Assembly: GCF_049366555.1 (NCBI RefSeq)
Contig: NZ_JBMMGT010000019.1
Coordinates: 1 to 46,625 of the forward strand
Reading direction: 5' to 3'
Length of the DNA stretch: 46,625 bases
Source: Avibacterium volantium_A
GTDB taxonomy: Bacteria > Pseudomonadota > Gammaproteobacteria > Enterobacterales > Pasteurellaceae
Both the position numbers and the translations under genes were made by a program. Shown here one piece after another: positions 26,226 to 35,852 of this stretch. The number at the start of each line of letters is the position of its first letter. The stretch's first letter is position 1. The notes beneath the pieces were generated by a model. It was not told the DNA's origin, searched no databases, and worked only from the letters and a program-made list of their open reading frames with translations.

Positions 26226-26692
26226 TCTTCAGATCTGATGATCATCTCATCAGATCGCCATACTCGCTTTAAATGATCCCTTATCTATCCACCTGTGGAT
26301 AATTTAGTAAAAACTTGTCTAAATATTGTATTTATTCTGTAAATAAAAATAATAAAAAGCTTAATTGTGGATAACTTTTGCTTTTATTCACAACATATAC
26401 AGCTAGATCAATGGGTGATCTAAACAACTTAAAAAAGGATCTAACTCCTTTATTTTTAAGCGAAAATTTGCCTTATACACAAGGATCAGCGATCCTAATA
26501 ATTATCATAATAAGATCTTTATATATAAAAAGAGATCTTATTTTAATAAGGCAAGGATCTTCTTTCTGATCCTTTGATCGAGCGAACAAAATTCACTGGA
26601 TCTTCAATCTTCGATTTAAGCAACGATCAATTTGATGTAGAATACGCGGTTACTTTTATGAAGATCAAATTTATCACGAAATTAAGGTTATT
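26226..26692. other. Chromosomal replication origin oriC
   Basis: The mioC-mnmG interval is the oriC site in Pasteurellaceae and enterobacteria. Four DnaA boxes match TTATNCACA: minus strand at 26294-26302 and 26366-26374, plus strand at 26384-26392 (TTATTCACA) and 26473-26481 (TTATACACA). I count 17 GATC sites in the interval; about two are expected by chance. Two AT-rich 13-mer-like repeats starting with GATCTT (26514-26526 and 26534-26546) lie in the most AT-rich part and are the likely unwinding element. No gene is present; one 63-codon frame here is rejected. Confidence 0.93.
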
Positions 26693-28582
26693 ATGTTTTA
26701 TACGGAAAGTTACGATGTGATTGTGATTGGTGGTGGACACGCGGGTACAGAAGCAGCTCTTGCGCCAGCACGAATGGGATTAAAAACATTATTATTAACG
26801 CACAATGTGGATACATTAGGGCAAATGTCTTGCAACCCAGCCATTGGTGGCATTGGTAAGGGACATTTAGTTAAAGAAATTGATGCAATGGGTGGTCTAA
26901 TGGCTACTGCGGCGGATCAAGCAGGTATTCAATTTCGTACTTTAAATAGCAGTAAAGGGCCTGCTGTACGCGCTACGCGTGCGCAAGCGGATCGCGTGTT
27001 ATACCGCCAAGCGGTAAGGATCGCTCTTGAAAATCAACCGAATTTAGATATTTTCCAACAAGAAGTAACGGATATTTTGATCGAACAAGATCGCGTTGCG
27101 GGTGTAGAAACTAAAATGGGATTAAAGTTTAGATCTAAATCGGTGATCTTAACCGCTGGGACATTTTTATCGGGTAAGATCCATATTGGTATGGAAAATT
27201 ATGCGGGTGGGCGCGCAGGTGATCCTGCCTCAGTGAGTCTAGCTCATCGTCTGCGCGATCTGAATTTGCGCGTGGATCGTTTAAAAACAGGCACCCCACC
27301 GCGTATTGATGCAAGAACCATTAATTTTGATGTGTTAGCAAAACAAAACGGCGATGAAAAATTACCGGTTTTTTCTTTTATGGGATCAGTGGATCAGCAC
27401 CCGCGCCAAATTCCTTGCTATATCACCCATACCAACGAGCAAACCCACGAATTGATCCGTAATAATTTGGATCGTAGCCCGATGTATGCCGGTGTGATCG
27501 AAGGAATTGGGCCGCGTTATTGTCCTTCCATTGAAGATAAAGTAATGCGTTTTTCTGAACGTAATTCGCACCAAATTTATCTTGAGCCTGAAGGTTTAAC
27601 GTCCAATGAAGTTTATCCAAACGGTATTTCTACGAGTTTGCCATTTGATGTGCAAATGGGCATCGTTAATTCAATGAAAGGATTGGAAAATGCTCGCATT
27701 ATTAAACCGGGTTATGCTATTGAGTATGATTATTTTGATCCCCGTGATCTAAAACCTACCTTAGAAACCAAAGCCATTAAAGGTTTATTCTTTGCAGGCC
27801 AAATTAATGGTACGACGGGTTATGAAGAAGCCGCAGCGCAAGGATTATTGGCAGGAATTAATGCAGGGCTTTATGTGCAAGACAAAGACAGCTGGTATCC
27901 GCATCGTGATCAAGCTTATATTGGCGTGTTAGTGGACGATCTTTGTACTTTAGGCACCAAAGAACCTTATCGCGTGTTTACCTCCCGTGCGGAATATCGT
28001 TTATTGCTGCGTGAAGATAATGCAGATATTCGTTTAACCCCAACGGCACATAAACTTGGCTTAATTGATGAAAAACGCTGGGCGCGTTTTAATCAAAAAA
28101 TGGAAAATATTGAATTAGAACGTCAGCGTTTGCGTAGCATTTGGTTGCATCCACGTTCTGAATATTTGGCCGAAGCTAATGAATTGCTAAATAGCCCATT
28201 AACCCGTGAGGCAAGTGGCGAAGATTTATTACGCCGCCCTGAAGTGAATTATCAATCTCTTACTCAATTAACCCCATTTGCGCCTGCGATTGAAGATAAA
28301 GAAGCGGCAGAACAAGTGGAAATTGCGATTAAATATCAAGGTTATATTGAGCATCAGCAAGAAGAAATCGCACGTCAAAAACGTTATGAAAATACCGAAA
28401 TTCCGGATAATTTTGATTATGATGCGGTATCTGGGCTATCTAATGAAGTGCGGTCGAAATTAATGCAACATCGTCCAACCTCAATTGGACAAGCAAGCCG
28501 TATTTCTGGCGTAACACCTGCGGCCATTTCAATTTTATTGGTGAATCTGAAAAAACAAGGTATGTTAAAGCGTGGTGAATAA
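26693..28582 (+). CDS. mnmG: tRNA uridine-34 modification enzyme MnmG (GidA)
   Basis: MnmG works with MnmE to add the cmnm5 group to U34 of certain tRNAs, using FAD and methylene-tetrahydrofolate. The 629-residue product (E. coli 629) has the FAD loop VIGGGHAGTEAALAPARMG, the segment MSCNPAIGGIGKGHL with the conserved cysteine, and FFAGQINGTTGYEEAAAQG. The C-terminal MnmE/tRNA-binding helices end at residue 629. It lies directly beside oriC. Its stop shares a nucleotide with the rsmG start (TAATG). Confidence 0.98.
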   Translation: MFYTESYDVIVIGGGHAGTEAALAPARMGLKTLLLTHNVDTLGQMSCNPAIGGIGKGHLVKEIDAMGGLMATAADQAGIQFRTLNSSKGPAVRATRAQADRVLYRQAVRIALENQPNLDIFQQEVTDILIEQDRVAGVETKMGLKFRSKSVILTAGTFLSGKIHIGMENYAGGRAGDPASVSLAHRLRDLNLRVDRLKTGTPPRIDARTINFDVLAKQNGDEKLPVFSFMGSVDQHPRQIPCYITHTNEQTHELIRNNLDRSPMYAGVIEGIGPRYCPSIEDKVMRFSERNSHQIYLEPEGLTSNEVYPNGISTSLPFDVQMGIVNSMKGLENARIIKPGYAIEYDYFDPRDLKPTLETKAIKGLFFAGQINGTTGYEEAAAQGLLAGINAGLYVQDKDSWYPHRDQAYIGVLVDDLCTLGTKEPYRVFTSRAEYRLLLREDNADIRLTPTAHKLGLIDEKRWARFNQKMENIELERQRLRSIWLHPRSEYLAEANELLNSPLTREASGEDLLRRPEVNYQSLTQLTPFAPAIEDKEAAEQVEIAIKYQGYIEHQQEEIARQKRYENTEIPDNFDYDAVSGLSNEVRSKLMQHRPTSIGQASRISGVTPAAISILLVNLKKQGMLKRGE

Positions 28583-29217
28583 TGGCTAACATCGAACAAC
28601 TCAAAGAAAAATTAAATTTTCTGTTAAAAAGCACCGCACTTTCTGTGAGCGATCAGCAAAAAGATCAGCTCGTTAAGCTTGTGGCATTGTTGGATAAATG
28701 GAATAAGGCTTACAACCTCACTTCTGTGCGTGATCCGCAAGAAATGCTAGTGAAACATATTATGGATAGCCTTGTTGTCAGTCCTTACTTACAAGGTGAT
28801 CGTTTCATTGATGTGGGAACAGGGCCAGGCTTACCTGGCTTGCCTTTAGCCATTATTAATCCAGATAAAACTTTTGTGTTGTTAGATAGTTTAGGCAAAC
28901 GCATTAGCTTTATCCGTAATGCCTTGCGTGAACTTGGCATTACCAATGTAATTCCAGTATTAAACCGAGTTGAAGATTATCAGCCTGAAGAGTTATTTGA
29001 TGGCGTATTAAGCCGCGCTTTTGCATCATTAAAAGATATGACCGACTGGTGTCAGCACTTGGTTGATGAAAATGGCACTTTTTATGCCCTAAAAGGGCAA
29101 TATCATCAAGAGGAAGTGGAACAATTATCAGCCGATTTTGTGATAAAAAATGTGATCAACTTAACAGTTCCAGAATTAATTGGCGAAAGAAACCTTATTT
29201 TGTTAAATAAAGGTTAA
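28582..29217 (+). CDS. rsmG: 16S rRNA G527 methyltransferase RsmG (GidB)
   Basis: RsmG adds the N7 methyl group to G527 of 16S rRNA; its loss gives mild streptomycin resistance. The 211 residues show the AdoMet loop FIDVGTGPGLPGLPLAI and LLDSLGKRISFIRNAL, followed by VLSRAFASLKDM. The start overlaps mnmG by one nucleotide, so translation is coupled. The product is full length (E. coli 207). Confidence 0.97.
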   Translation: MANIEQLKEKLNFLLKSTALSVSDQQKDQLVKLVALLDKWNKAYNLTSVRDPQEMLVKHIMDSLVVSPYLQGDRFIDVGTGPGLPGLPLAIINPDKTFVLLDSLGKRISFIRNALRELGITNVIPVLNRVEDYQPEELFDGVLSRAFASLKDMTDWCQHLVDENGTFYALKGQYHQEEVEQLSADFVIKNVINLTVPELIGERNLILLNKG

Positions 29218-29278
29218 AATTTTTTGAGAATTTAACAAAAATATAATAAAATGAACGCTTTCTAGCAGGTTTTATAAG

Positions 29279-29306
29279 TTGAATACTGGCAAAACTGGCG
29301 TATAAT
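29279..29306 (+). promoter_or_regulatory. Promoter of the ATP synthase operon
   Basis: TTGAAT (29279-29284) and a perfect TATAAT (29301-29306) are spaced 16 nt apart, 39 nt upstream of the atpI ATG. Another TATAAT-rich stretch lies near 29241. Confidence 0.65.
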
Positions 29307-29345
29307 AAATTTCACTCTTTCGAGTTAGTATTTTAAAAGTGGCAA

Positions 29346-29729
29346 ATGTCAGCAGTTATTAAGAAAACAAAAAAGAAATATCAGCTTGCATTGAGTATTG
29401 AGTTACTCATTTTTATTACTGTTTTCTTGGTTTTATTGGCTGTACAGCCTTCAAATGCGGTGTCGTTTTTGCTCGGAACATTCGCCATTTTTGTTCCCTA
29501 TTGTATGTTTGTTTTTTTGATGTTTTTTAAAACAGCGAAAAACACACATCAGCTAACGACCTTTTATCGTGGTGGTGCGATAAAGTTTATATGTACGATC
29601 ATTCTTATTGTGGTAGCGTTTAAATTTTTTCCCACAATTAATTATGTCGTCTTTTTTATAGGTTATTTTTTAGCATTGCTGTTAAATAACCTGTTACCTG
29701 TAATGGTAACTAAAATGTTTAGAATTTAG
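29346..29729 (+). CDS. atpI: ATP synthase accessory protein AtpI
   Basis: AtpI is a small membrane protein at the head of atp operons that aids assembly of the c-ring or Mg2+ supply. The 127 residues contain four hydrophobic segments (about 13-33, 38-60, 75-92 and 98-118). The basic start MSAVIKKTKKKYQLALSIE and the position before atpB support the call; sequence conservation in this family is low. The ribosome site is weak, as is common for this gene. Confidence 0.88.
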   Translation: MSAVIKKTKKKYQLALSIELLIFITVFLVLLAVQPSNAVSFLLGTFAIFVPYCMFVFLMFFKTAKNTHQLTTFYRGGAIKFICTIILIVVAFKFFPTINYVVFFIGYFLALLLNNLLPVMVTKMFRI

Positions 29730-29751
29730 TTTAAATTTCAAGGGATTAACT

Positions 29752-30540
29752 ATGTCTGACCTTACAACTGCTGGGTATATACAACACCATTTAGAATTTC
29801 TTAAAACAGGGGATTCTTTCTGGCACGTTCACTTAGATACGCTTTTCTTTTCAGCGGTATCTGCCGTTATTTTCCTTTTCGTGTTCTATAAAGTGGGTAA
29901 AAAAGCCACTTCTGGTGTACCAGGCAAATTACAATGCTTTGTAGAAATGATCGTAGAATGGGTTGATGGCGTGGTAAAAGAAAATTTCCACGGGCCACGC
30001 AATGTTATTGCACCATTAGGGCTAACCATTTTCTGCTGGGTGTTCATTATGAATGCTATCGATTTAATCCCTGTGGATTTCTTACCACAAGTGGCAAATC
30101 TATTTGGCGTTCATTATTTAAGAGCGGTTCCAACGGCAGATATTAGCGCAACCCTTGGTATGGCTATTTGTGTATTCTTCCTCATTATTTTCTATACCAT
30201 CAAATCTAAAGGATTGAGAGGTTTTGTTAAAGAATATACGCTCCACCCTTTCAATCACTGGGCTTTCATTCCAGTAAACTTAATTCTTGAATCTGTAACC
30301 TTGCTTGCTAAACCTATTTCATTAGGTTTCCGTTTATTCGGGAATATGTACGCAGGTGAGCTTATCTTTATTTTGATCGCGGTAATGTATAGTGCCAATA
30401 TGGCGATTGCTTCACTCGGCATTCCATTACATCTTGCGTGGGCGATTTTCCATATTTTGGTTATCACCTTACAAGCGTTTATCTTTATGATGCTAACGAT
30501 TGTTTACTTAAGTATCGCTTACAACAAAGCGGAACATTAA
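29752..30540 (+). CDS. atpB: ATP synthase F0 subunit a
   Basis: Subunit a carries the two proton half-channels against the c-ring. The 262 residues include the essential arginine in SLGFRLFGNMYAGELI and the C-terminal LQAFIFMMLTIVYLSIA helix. AGGGATTAACT precedes ATG, 22 nt after atpI. Confidence 0.97.
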   Translation: MSDLTTAGYIQHHLEFLKTGDSFWHVHLDTLFFSAVSAVIFLFVFYKVGKKATSGVPGKLQCFVEMIVEWVDGVVKENFHGPRNVIAPLGLTIFCWVFIMNAIDLIPVDFLPQVANLFGVHYLRAVPTADISATLGMAICVFFLIIFYTIKSKGLRGFVKEYTLHPFNHWAFIPVNLILESVTLLAKPISLGFRLFGNMYAGELIFILIAVMYSANMAIASLGIPLHLAWAIFHILVITLQAFIFMMLTIVYLSIAYNKAEH

Positions 30541-30616
30541 ACACAAATTATTTAACGATTTTTATTAACTAACCCAGCCAATTAGGCTGACTTTCTTAAA
30601 TCTAACGGAGAAAACT

Positions 30617-30871
30617 ATGGAAACTGTAATTACAGCTACGATTATTGGTGCATCAATCCTACTTGCTTTCGCAGCATTAGGTACAGCAATTGGCTTTGCG
30701 ATTTTAGGCGGCAAATTCTTAGAATCTTCTGCGCGTCAGCCTGAATTAGCAAGTAGCTTACAAACTAAAATGTTTATCGTTGCTGGTCTTTTAGATGCTA
30801 TCGCAATGATTGCAGTAGGTATTTCGTTACTTTTCATTTTCGCAAACCCATTCATCGGATTATTACAATAA
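30617..30871 (+). CDS. atpE: ATP synthase F0 subunit c
   Basis: The c-ring proteolipid, 84 residues in two helices joined by the polar loop ARQPEL. The proton-carrying acidic residue is Asp in GLLDAIAMIAVG, equal to E. coli Asp61, so it is a proton-type ring; there is no sodium-type ligand pattern. The glycine-rich first helix shows the FAALGTAIGFAILGG packing motif. Good ACGGAGAA ribosome site; a small AGCC/GGCT hairpin lies in the 76-nt leader. Confidence 0.97.
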   Translation: METVITATIIGASILLAFAALGTAIGFAILGGKFLESSARQPELASSLQTKMFIVAGLLDAIAMIAVGISLLFIFANPFIGLLQ

Positions 30872-30944
30872 TTGTCAGCGTTGTTTGTACAACCAAGCTT
30901 TACCCTAAACGGGTAACATTGATGACATTATTGAGGAGGGCGTT

Positions 30945-31415
30945 GTGAACTTAAATGCAACATTAATTGGTCAGCTTATTGCATTCGCACTATTTGTGTG
31001 GTTTTGTATGAAATATGTTTGGCCACCAATTATTAAAGCAATTGAAGAGCGTCAAAGCTCAATTGCTAATGCTTTAGCTGCAGCAGAAGTCGCACGAAAA
31101 GAGCAAGCTGAAACCAAAACATTGGTGGAGCAAGAAATTAATCAAGCGAAACTTCAAGCACAAGAAATTGTGGATTTAGCGAATAAACGTCGCAACGAAA
31201 TCCTAGAAGAAGTGAAAGCTGAAGCGGAAGCATTAAAAGCAAGAATTATTGAACAAGGCCACGCTGAGATTGAAACAGAGCGTAAACGTGTTCAAGAAGA
31301 ATTACGAGCGAAAGTAGCCTCTTTAGCGGTTGCAGGTGCTGAGAAAATTGTGGGTCGCACGGTTGATGAAGCGGCAAACAATGACATTATTGAAAAATTA
31401 GTTGCAGAACTATAA
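30945..31415 (+). CDS. atpF: ATP synthase F0 subunit b
   Basis: The peripheral stalk dimer subunit, 156 residues (E. coli 156). It has one N-terminal membrane helix (about 5-24) and a long charged coiled coil. The start codon is GTG, behind a strong GAGGAGGG. A hairpin TTACCC/GGGTAA (30900-30916) lies in the 73-nt gap after atpE and may help set the high c to b expression ratio; that role is inferred. Confidence 0.96.
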   Translation: MNLNATLIGQLIAFALFVWFCMKYVWPPIIKAIEERQSSIANALAAAEVARKEQAETKTLVEQEINQAKLQAQEIVDLANKRRNEILEEVKAEAEALKARIIEQGHAEIETERKRVQEELRAKVASLAVAGAEKIVGRTVDEAANNDIIEKLVAEL

Positions 31416-31428
31416 GAAGGTTGGGCTT

Positions 31429-31977
31429 ATGTCAGAATTAACTACCATAGCTCGCCCTTATGCAAAAGCAGCATTTGATTTTGCTATCGAGCAACAAGCA
31501 CAAAACAAAAGTGCGGTGGAAAAATGGGCAGAAATGCTAAATTTTGCTTCTCAAGTTGTTGAAAATAAAGCGATGCAAGATTTCCTAACAGGTGATTTAT
31601 CTGCCAGTAAAGTTGCTGATACGGTGATTTCAATTTGTGGCGACCAACTTGATCAATATGGGCAAAATTTGATTCGGTTAATGGCTGAAAATAAGCGTTT
31701 AACTGTACTTCCAGCGGTATTTGCACTGTTCCAACATTATGTGAGTGAACACCAAGCGATTGCAGATGTGGAAGTCATCTCAGCTCAACCATTAAGTGCA
31801 GAGCAACAAGCTAAAATTGCAGCCGCAATGGAAAAGAAACTTGCTCGTAAAGTTAAATTAAATTGCAGCGTAGATAATGCACTGATTGCTGGTGTTATTA
31901 TTCGTACAGATGATTTTGTCATTGACGGAAGTAGCCGTGGGCAACTGGCTCGTCTTGCAAATGAGTTGCAATTATAA
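31429..31977 (+). CDS. atpH: ATP synthase F1 subunit delta
   Basis: Delta joins the peripheral stalk to the F1 head. The 182-residue protein starts at ATG 31429 (MSELTTIARPYAKAAF), 13 nt after the atpF stop, behind AGAAGG. The frame extends nine codons upstream into atpF without support. The conserved C-terminal segment VIIRTDDFVIDGSSRGQLARL is present. An uptake signal lies inside (31509-31517). Confidence 0.96.
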   Translation: MSELTTIARPYAKAAFDFAIEQQAQNKSAVEKWAEMLNFASQVVENKAMQDFLTGDLSASKVADTVISICGDQLDQYGQNLIRLMAENKRLTVLPAVFALFQHYVSEHQAIADVEVISAQPLSAEQQAKIAAAMEKKLARKVKLNCSVDNALIAGVIIRTDDFVIDGSSRGQLARLANELQL

Positions 31978-31989
31978 GAGGAATAAAAG

Positions 31990-33531
31990 ATGCAACTAAA
32001 TTCGACTGAAATTAGTGAATTAATTAAAAAACGCATTGCCGAATTTAACGTGGTGAGTGAACCACGCAACACAGGAACCATTGTTTCTGTGAGCGATGGG
32101 GTTATTCGTATCCACGGTTTAAGCGATGTAATGCAAGGGGAAATGATTGCATTACCCGACAATCGTTATGCAATGGCACTTAACCTAGAGCGTGATTCGG
32201 TAGGTGCGGTTGTAATGGGGCCTTATACTGATCTTTCTGAAGGTATGGAAGTTCAATGTACAGGACGTATTCTTGAAGTGCCAGTAGGCCGCGGTTTATT
32301 AGGTCGCGTGGTGAATACCCTTGGTCAGCCAATTGATGGTAAAGGCGAAATTGAAAACGATGGCTATGCGCCTGTTGAAGTTATCGCACCAGGGGTTATC
32401 GATCGTAAATCTGTTGATCAGCCTGTTCAAACTGGTTATAAAGCGGTGGACTCAATGGTGCCAATCGGTCGTGGTCAGCGTGAGTTAATTATCGGTGACC
32501 GTCAAACAGGTAAAACCGCATTAGCTATCGATGCCATCATCAACCAAAAAGATTCTGGCATTAAATGTATCTATGTAGCGATTGGTCAAAAAGCATCAAC
32601 CATTGCTAACGTAGTGCGTAAATTAGAAGAACACGGCGCATTACAAAATACCATCGTGGTTGTGGCATCTGCATCAGAATCTGCCGCGTTACAATATTTA
32701 GCGCCTTATGCAGGTTGTACAATGGGTGAATATTTCCGTGATCGCGGTGAAGATGCGCTCATCGTTTATGATGATTTATCTAAACAAGCGGTTGCTTATC
32801 GTCAAATTTCATTATTATTACGCCGTCCACCAGGTCGTGAAGCTTTCCCAGGTGATGTATTCTATTTACACTCTCGCTTACTTGAGCGTGCTTCTCGTGT
32901 TAATGCAGAATATGTTGAACGTTTCACACAAGGTAAAGTAACAGGTAAAACAGGTTCTTTAACTGCATTACCAATTATTGAAACCCAAGCAGGTGACGTA
33001 TCGGCTTTCGTACCAACCAACGTAATTTCCATTACCGATGGTCAGATCTTCTTAGAATCTAACCTATTTAACTCAGGTATTCGTCCTGCGGTAAACCCAG
33101 GTATTTCGGTATCTCGTGTGGGTGGTGCAGCACAAACTAAAGTCATCAAAAAATTAGCAGGTGGTATTCGTACTGCACTTGCGCAATATCGTGAATTAGC
33201 AGCATTCGCACAATTTGCTTCAGATCTTGATGATGCAACACGCAAACAACTTTCTCACGGTCAGAAAGTAACAGAATTATTGAAACAAAAACAATATTCT
33301 CCATTAAGCGTTGCGCAACAAGCATTAGTATTATTTGCCGTTGAATTTGGTTATTTAGAAGATGTTGAATTAGAGCGTATCGCTTCTTTTGAATCTGCCC
33401 TTTTAGAATATGCAGCACATAACTATGCTGATTTTATGGACGGATTAACCAAAACTGGCGATTACAATGATGAAATCAAAGCAACATTGCAAGCGATTTT
33501 AGACAATTTCAAAGCAAACAGTGCTTGGTAA
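31990..33531 (+). CDS. atpA: ATP synthase F1 subunit alpha
   Basis: The non-catalytic nucleotide-binding subunit, 513 residues as in E. coli. It has Walker A GDRQTGKTALAID, the arginine-finger region with SVSRVGGAAQTK, and the family signature PAVNPGISVS. GAGGAATAAAAG precedes ATG, 12 nt after atpH. Confidence 0.98.
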   Translation: MQLNSTEISELIKKRIAEFNVVSEPRNTGTIVSVSDGVIRIHGLSDVMQGEMIALPDNRYAMALNLERDSVGAVVMGPYTDLSEGMEVQCTGRILEVPVGRGLLGRVVNTLGQPIDGKGEIENDGYAPVEVIAPGVIDRKSVDQPVQTGYKAVDSMVPIGRGQRELIIGDRQTGKTALAIDAIINQKDSGIKCIYVAIGQKASTIANVVRKLEEHGALQNTIVVVASASESAALQYLAPYAGCTMGEYFRDRGEDALIVYDDLSKQAVAYRQISLLLRRPPGREAFPGDVFYLHSRLLERASRVNAEYVERFTQGKVTGKTGSLTALPIIETQAGDVSAFVPTNVISITDGQIFLESNLFNSGIRPAVNPGISVSRVGGAAQTKVIKKLAGGIRTALAQYRELAAFAQFASDLDDATRKQLSHGQKVTELLKQKQYSPLSVAQQALVLFAVEFGYLEDVELERIASFESALLEYAAHNYADFMDGLTKTGDYNDEIKATLQAILDNFKANSAW

Positions 33532-33553
33532 TTCACATTAACGGAGAACATCA

Positions 33554-34423
33554 ATGGCAGGTGCAAAAGAGATAAGAACCAAAATTTCCAGTGTTCAAAG
33601 TACGCAAAAAATTACTAAGGCAATGGAAATGGTTGCAGCATCGAAAATGCGTAAAACGCAGGATCGTATGTCATCTTCACGCCCGTATGCTCAAGCCATA
33701 CGCCGCGTGATTAGCCACGTGTCAAAAGCCAGTATTGGTTACAAACATCCGTTTTTAGTGGAACGAGAAGTGAAAAAAGTAGGTATCCTACTTGTTTCAA
33801 CAGATCGTGGATTATGTGGCGGTTTAAATATCAACTTATTTAAGACCGTACTTCAAGAAATCAAAGGTTGGAAGGAAAAACAAGTGGAAGTTTCACTGGG
33901 TTTAATCGGTGCAAAAGGTATCGGGTTTTTCCAATCTCTTGGCTTGAATATTGCCACACAAAATTCAGGAATGGGCGATACGCCTTCTGTTGAAGAATTA
34001 ATTGGTACGGCAAATGAAATGTTTGATGCTTATAGAGAAGGCAAATTAGATGCGATCTACATTGCTTACAATAAGTTCATCAACACAATGTCGCAAAAAC
34101 CTACTTTAGAAAAACTTGTTCCTTTGCCTGAATTAGATAATGATGATTTAGGTGAAAGCGCACAATCTTGGGACTATATTTACGAACCTGATCCAAAAGT
34201 ATTGTTAGATAGTTTATTGGTTCGTTATTTAGAATCTCAAGTGTATCAAGCGGTAGTTGAAAATTTGGCTTCTGAGCAAGCGGCACGAATGGTGGCGATG
34301 AAAGCGGCAACTGATAATGCAGGAAACTTAATTAAAGACTTGCAATTAGTTTACAACAAAGCTCGCCAAACAAGTATTACAAATGAATTAAATGAAATTG
34401 TTGCTGGTGCAGCGGCAATTTAA
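33554..34423 (+). CDS. atpG: ATP synthase F1 subunit gamma
   Basis: The central rotor shaft, 289 residues. It shows the N-terminal helix MAGAKEIRTKISSVQSTQKITKAMEMVAASKMRK-type start, the Rossmann-like middle domain with STDRGLCGGLN, and the C-terminal helix NKARQTSITNELNEIVAGAAAI typical of the family. ACGGAGAA ribosome site. Confidence 0.97.
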   Translation: MAGAKEIRTKISSVQSTQKITKAMEMVAASKMRKTQDRMSSSRPYAQAIRRVISHVSKASIGYKHPFLVEREVKKVGILLVSTDRGLCGGLNINLFKTVLQEIKGWKEKQVEVSLGLIGAKGIGFFQSLGLNIATQNSGMGDTPSVEELIGTANEMFDAYREGKLDAIYIAYNKFINTMSQKPTLEKLVPLPELDNDDLGESAQSWDYIYEPDPKVLLDSLLVRYLESQVYQAVVENLASEQAARMVAMKAATDNAGNLIKDLQLVYNKARQTSITNELNEIVAGAAAI

Positions 34424-34439
34424 GTAAAGAGGATCGATA

Positions 34440-35813
34440 ATGGCAACTGGAAAAATTGTACAAATCATCGGTGCGGTTATTGACGTTGAATTTCCACAAG
34501 ATGCAGTACCAAAAGTATATGATGCCTTAAACGTTGAAACAGGCTTAGTGCTTGAAGTTCAACAACAATTAGGCGGTGGAATCGTACGTTGTATCGCAAT
34601 GGGTTCATCAGATGGTTTAAAACGTGGTTTATCCGTGTCTAACACAGGCAAACCAATTTCCGTTCCAGTGGGAACAAAAACCCTAGGACGTATTATGAAC
34701 GTACTGGGTGAACCAATTGACGAACAAGGCCCAATTGGTGCAGAAGAAACTTGGTCAATTCACCGACCGGCACCAAGCTATGAAGATCAAGCAAACAGCA
34801 CAGAATTGCTTGAAACAGGGATCAAAGTTATCGACTTAATCTGTCCATTTGCAAAAGGGGGTAAAGTTGGTTTATTCGGTGGTGCGGGTGTAGGTAAAAC
34901 CGTAAATATGATGGAATTAATCCGTAATATTGCGATCGAACACTCAGGTTACTCCGTATTTGCAGGGGTAGGTGAACGTACCCGTGAAGGTAACGACTTC
35001 TACCACGAAATGACCGAATCTAACGTATTAGATAAAGTATCCCTTGTTTACGGACAAATGAACGAGCCACCAGGTAACCGTCTGCGTGTTGCATTAACCG
35101 GTTTAACTATGGCAGAAAAATTCCGTGATGAAGGCCGTGATGTTTTATTCTTCGTGGATAATATTTATCGTTACACCCTAGCAGGGACAGAAGTATCTGC
35201 ATTATTAGGTCGTATGCCATCTGCGGTAGGTTACCAACCAACCCTTGCAGAAGAAATGGGGGCATTACAAGAGCGTATCACCTCTACCAAAACAGGTTCT
35301 ATCACCTCCGTACAAGCGGTTTATGTACCAGCCGATGACTTAACTGACCCATCGCCAGCAACGACCTTTGCGCACTTAGATTCAACGGTTGTATTAAGCC
35401 GTCAAATTGCGTCATTAGGTATTTACCCAGCGGTAGATCCCCTTGATTCAACTTCTCGCCAATTAGACCCATTAGTGGTTGGCCAAGAGCATTATGATGT
35501 AGCGCGTGGCGTACAGGGTATCTTACAACGCTACAAAGAATTGAAAGACATCATCGCGATTCTTGGTATGGATGAGCTTTCTGAAGAAGATAAACTTGTG
35601 GTAGCGCGTGCGCGTAAAATCGAACGTTTCTTATCACAACCGTTCTTCGTTGCAGAAGTGTTCACTGGCTCACCGGGTAAATATGTTTCATTAAAAGAAA
35701 CTATTCGCGGTTTCAAAGGTATTTTAGAAGGTGAATATGACCATATCCCAGAACAAGCGTTCTATATGGTTGGTTCTATTGATGAAGTGCTAGAAAAAGC
35801 CAAAAATATGTAA
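34440..35813 (+). CDS. atpD: ATP synthase F1 subunit beta
   Basis: The catalytic subunit, 457 residues (E. coli 460). It has Walker A GGAGVGKTVNMMEL, the catalytic glutamate segment GERTREGNDFYHEM, and the DELSEEDKLVVARARKI C-terminal loop. AGAGGATCGATA precedes ATG, 16 nt after atpG. One unusual residue pair is DNIYRYT where DNIFRFT or DNIYRYT occurs across relatives, so it is within normal variation. Confidence 0.98.
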   Translation: MATGKIVQIIGAVIDVEFPQDAVPKVYDALNVETGLVLEVQQQLGGGIVRCIAMGSSDGLKRGLSVSNTGKPISVPVGTKTLGRIMNVLGEPIDEQGPIGAEETWSIHRPAPSYEDQANSTELLETGIKVIDLICPFAKGGKVGLFGGAGVGKTVNMMELIRNIAIEHSGYSVFAGVGERTREGNDFYHEMTESNVLDKVSLVYGQMNEPPGNRLRVALTGLTMAEKFRDEGRDVLFFVDNIYRYTLAGTEVSALLGRMPSAVGYQPTLAEEMGALQERITSTKTGSITSVQAVYVPADDLTDPSPATTFAHLDSTVVLSRQIASLGIYPAVDPLDSTSRQLDPLVVGQEHYDVARGVQGILQRYKELKDIIAILGMDELSEEDKLVVARARKIERFLSQPFFVAEVFTGSPGKYVSLKETIRGFKGILEGEYDHIPEQAFYMVGSIDEVLEKAKNM

Positions 35814-35852
35814 TCACTTCAAGCCTGATTAAACACTTGAAGGAGAATCACA

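Noticed and set aside
26378..26569. 63-codon frame inside oriC
   Set aside because: It overlaps DnaA boxes and the AT-rich unwinding element, has no ribosome site and reads as low-complexity AT-rich sequence.
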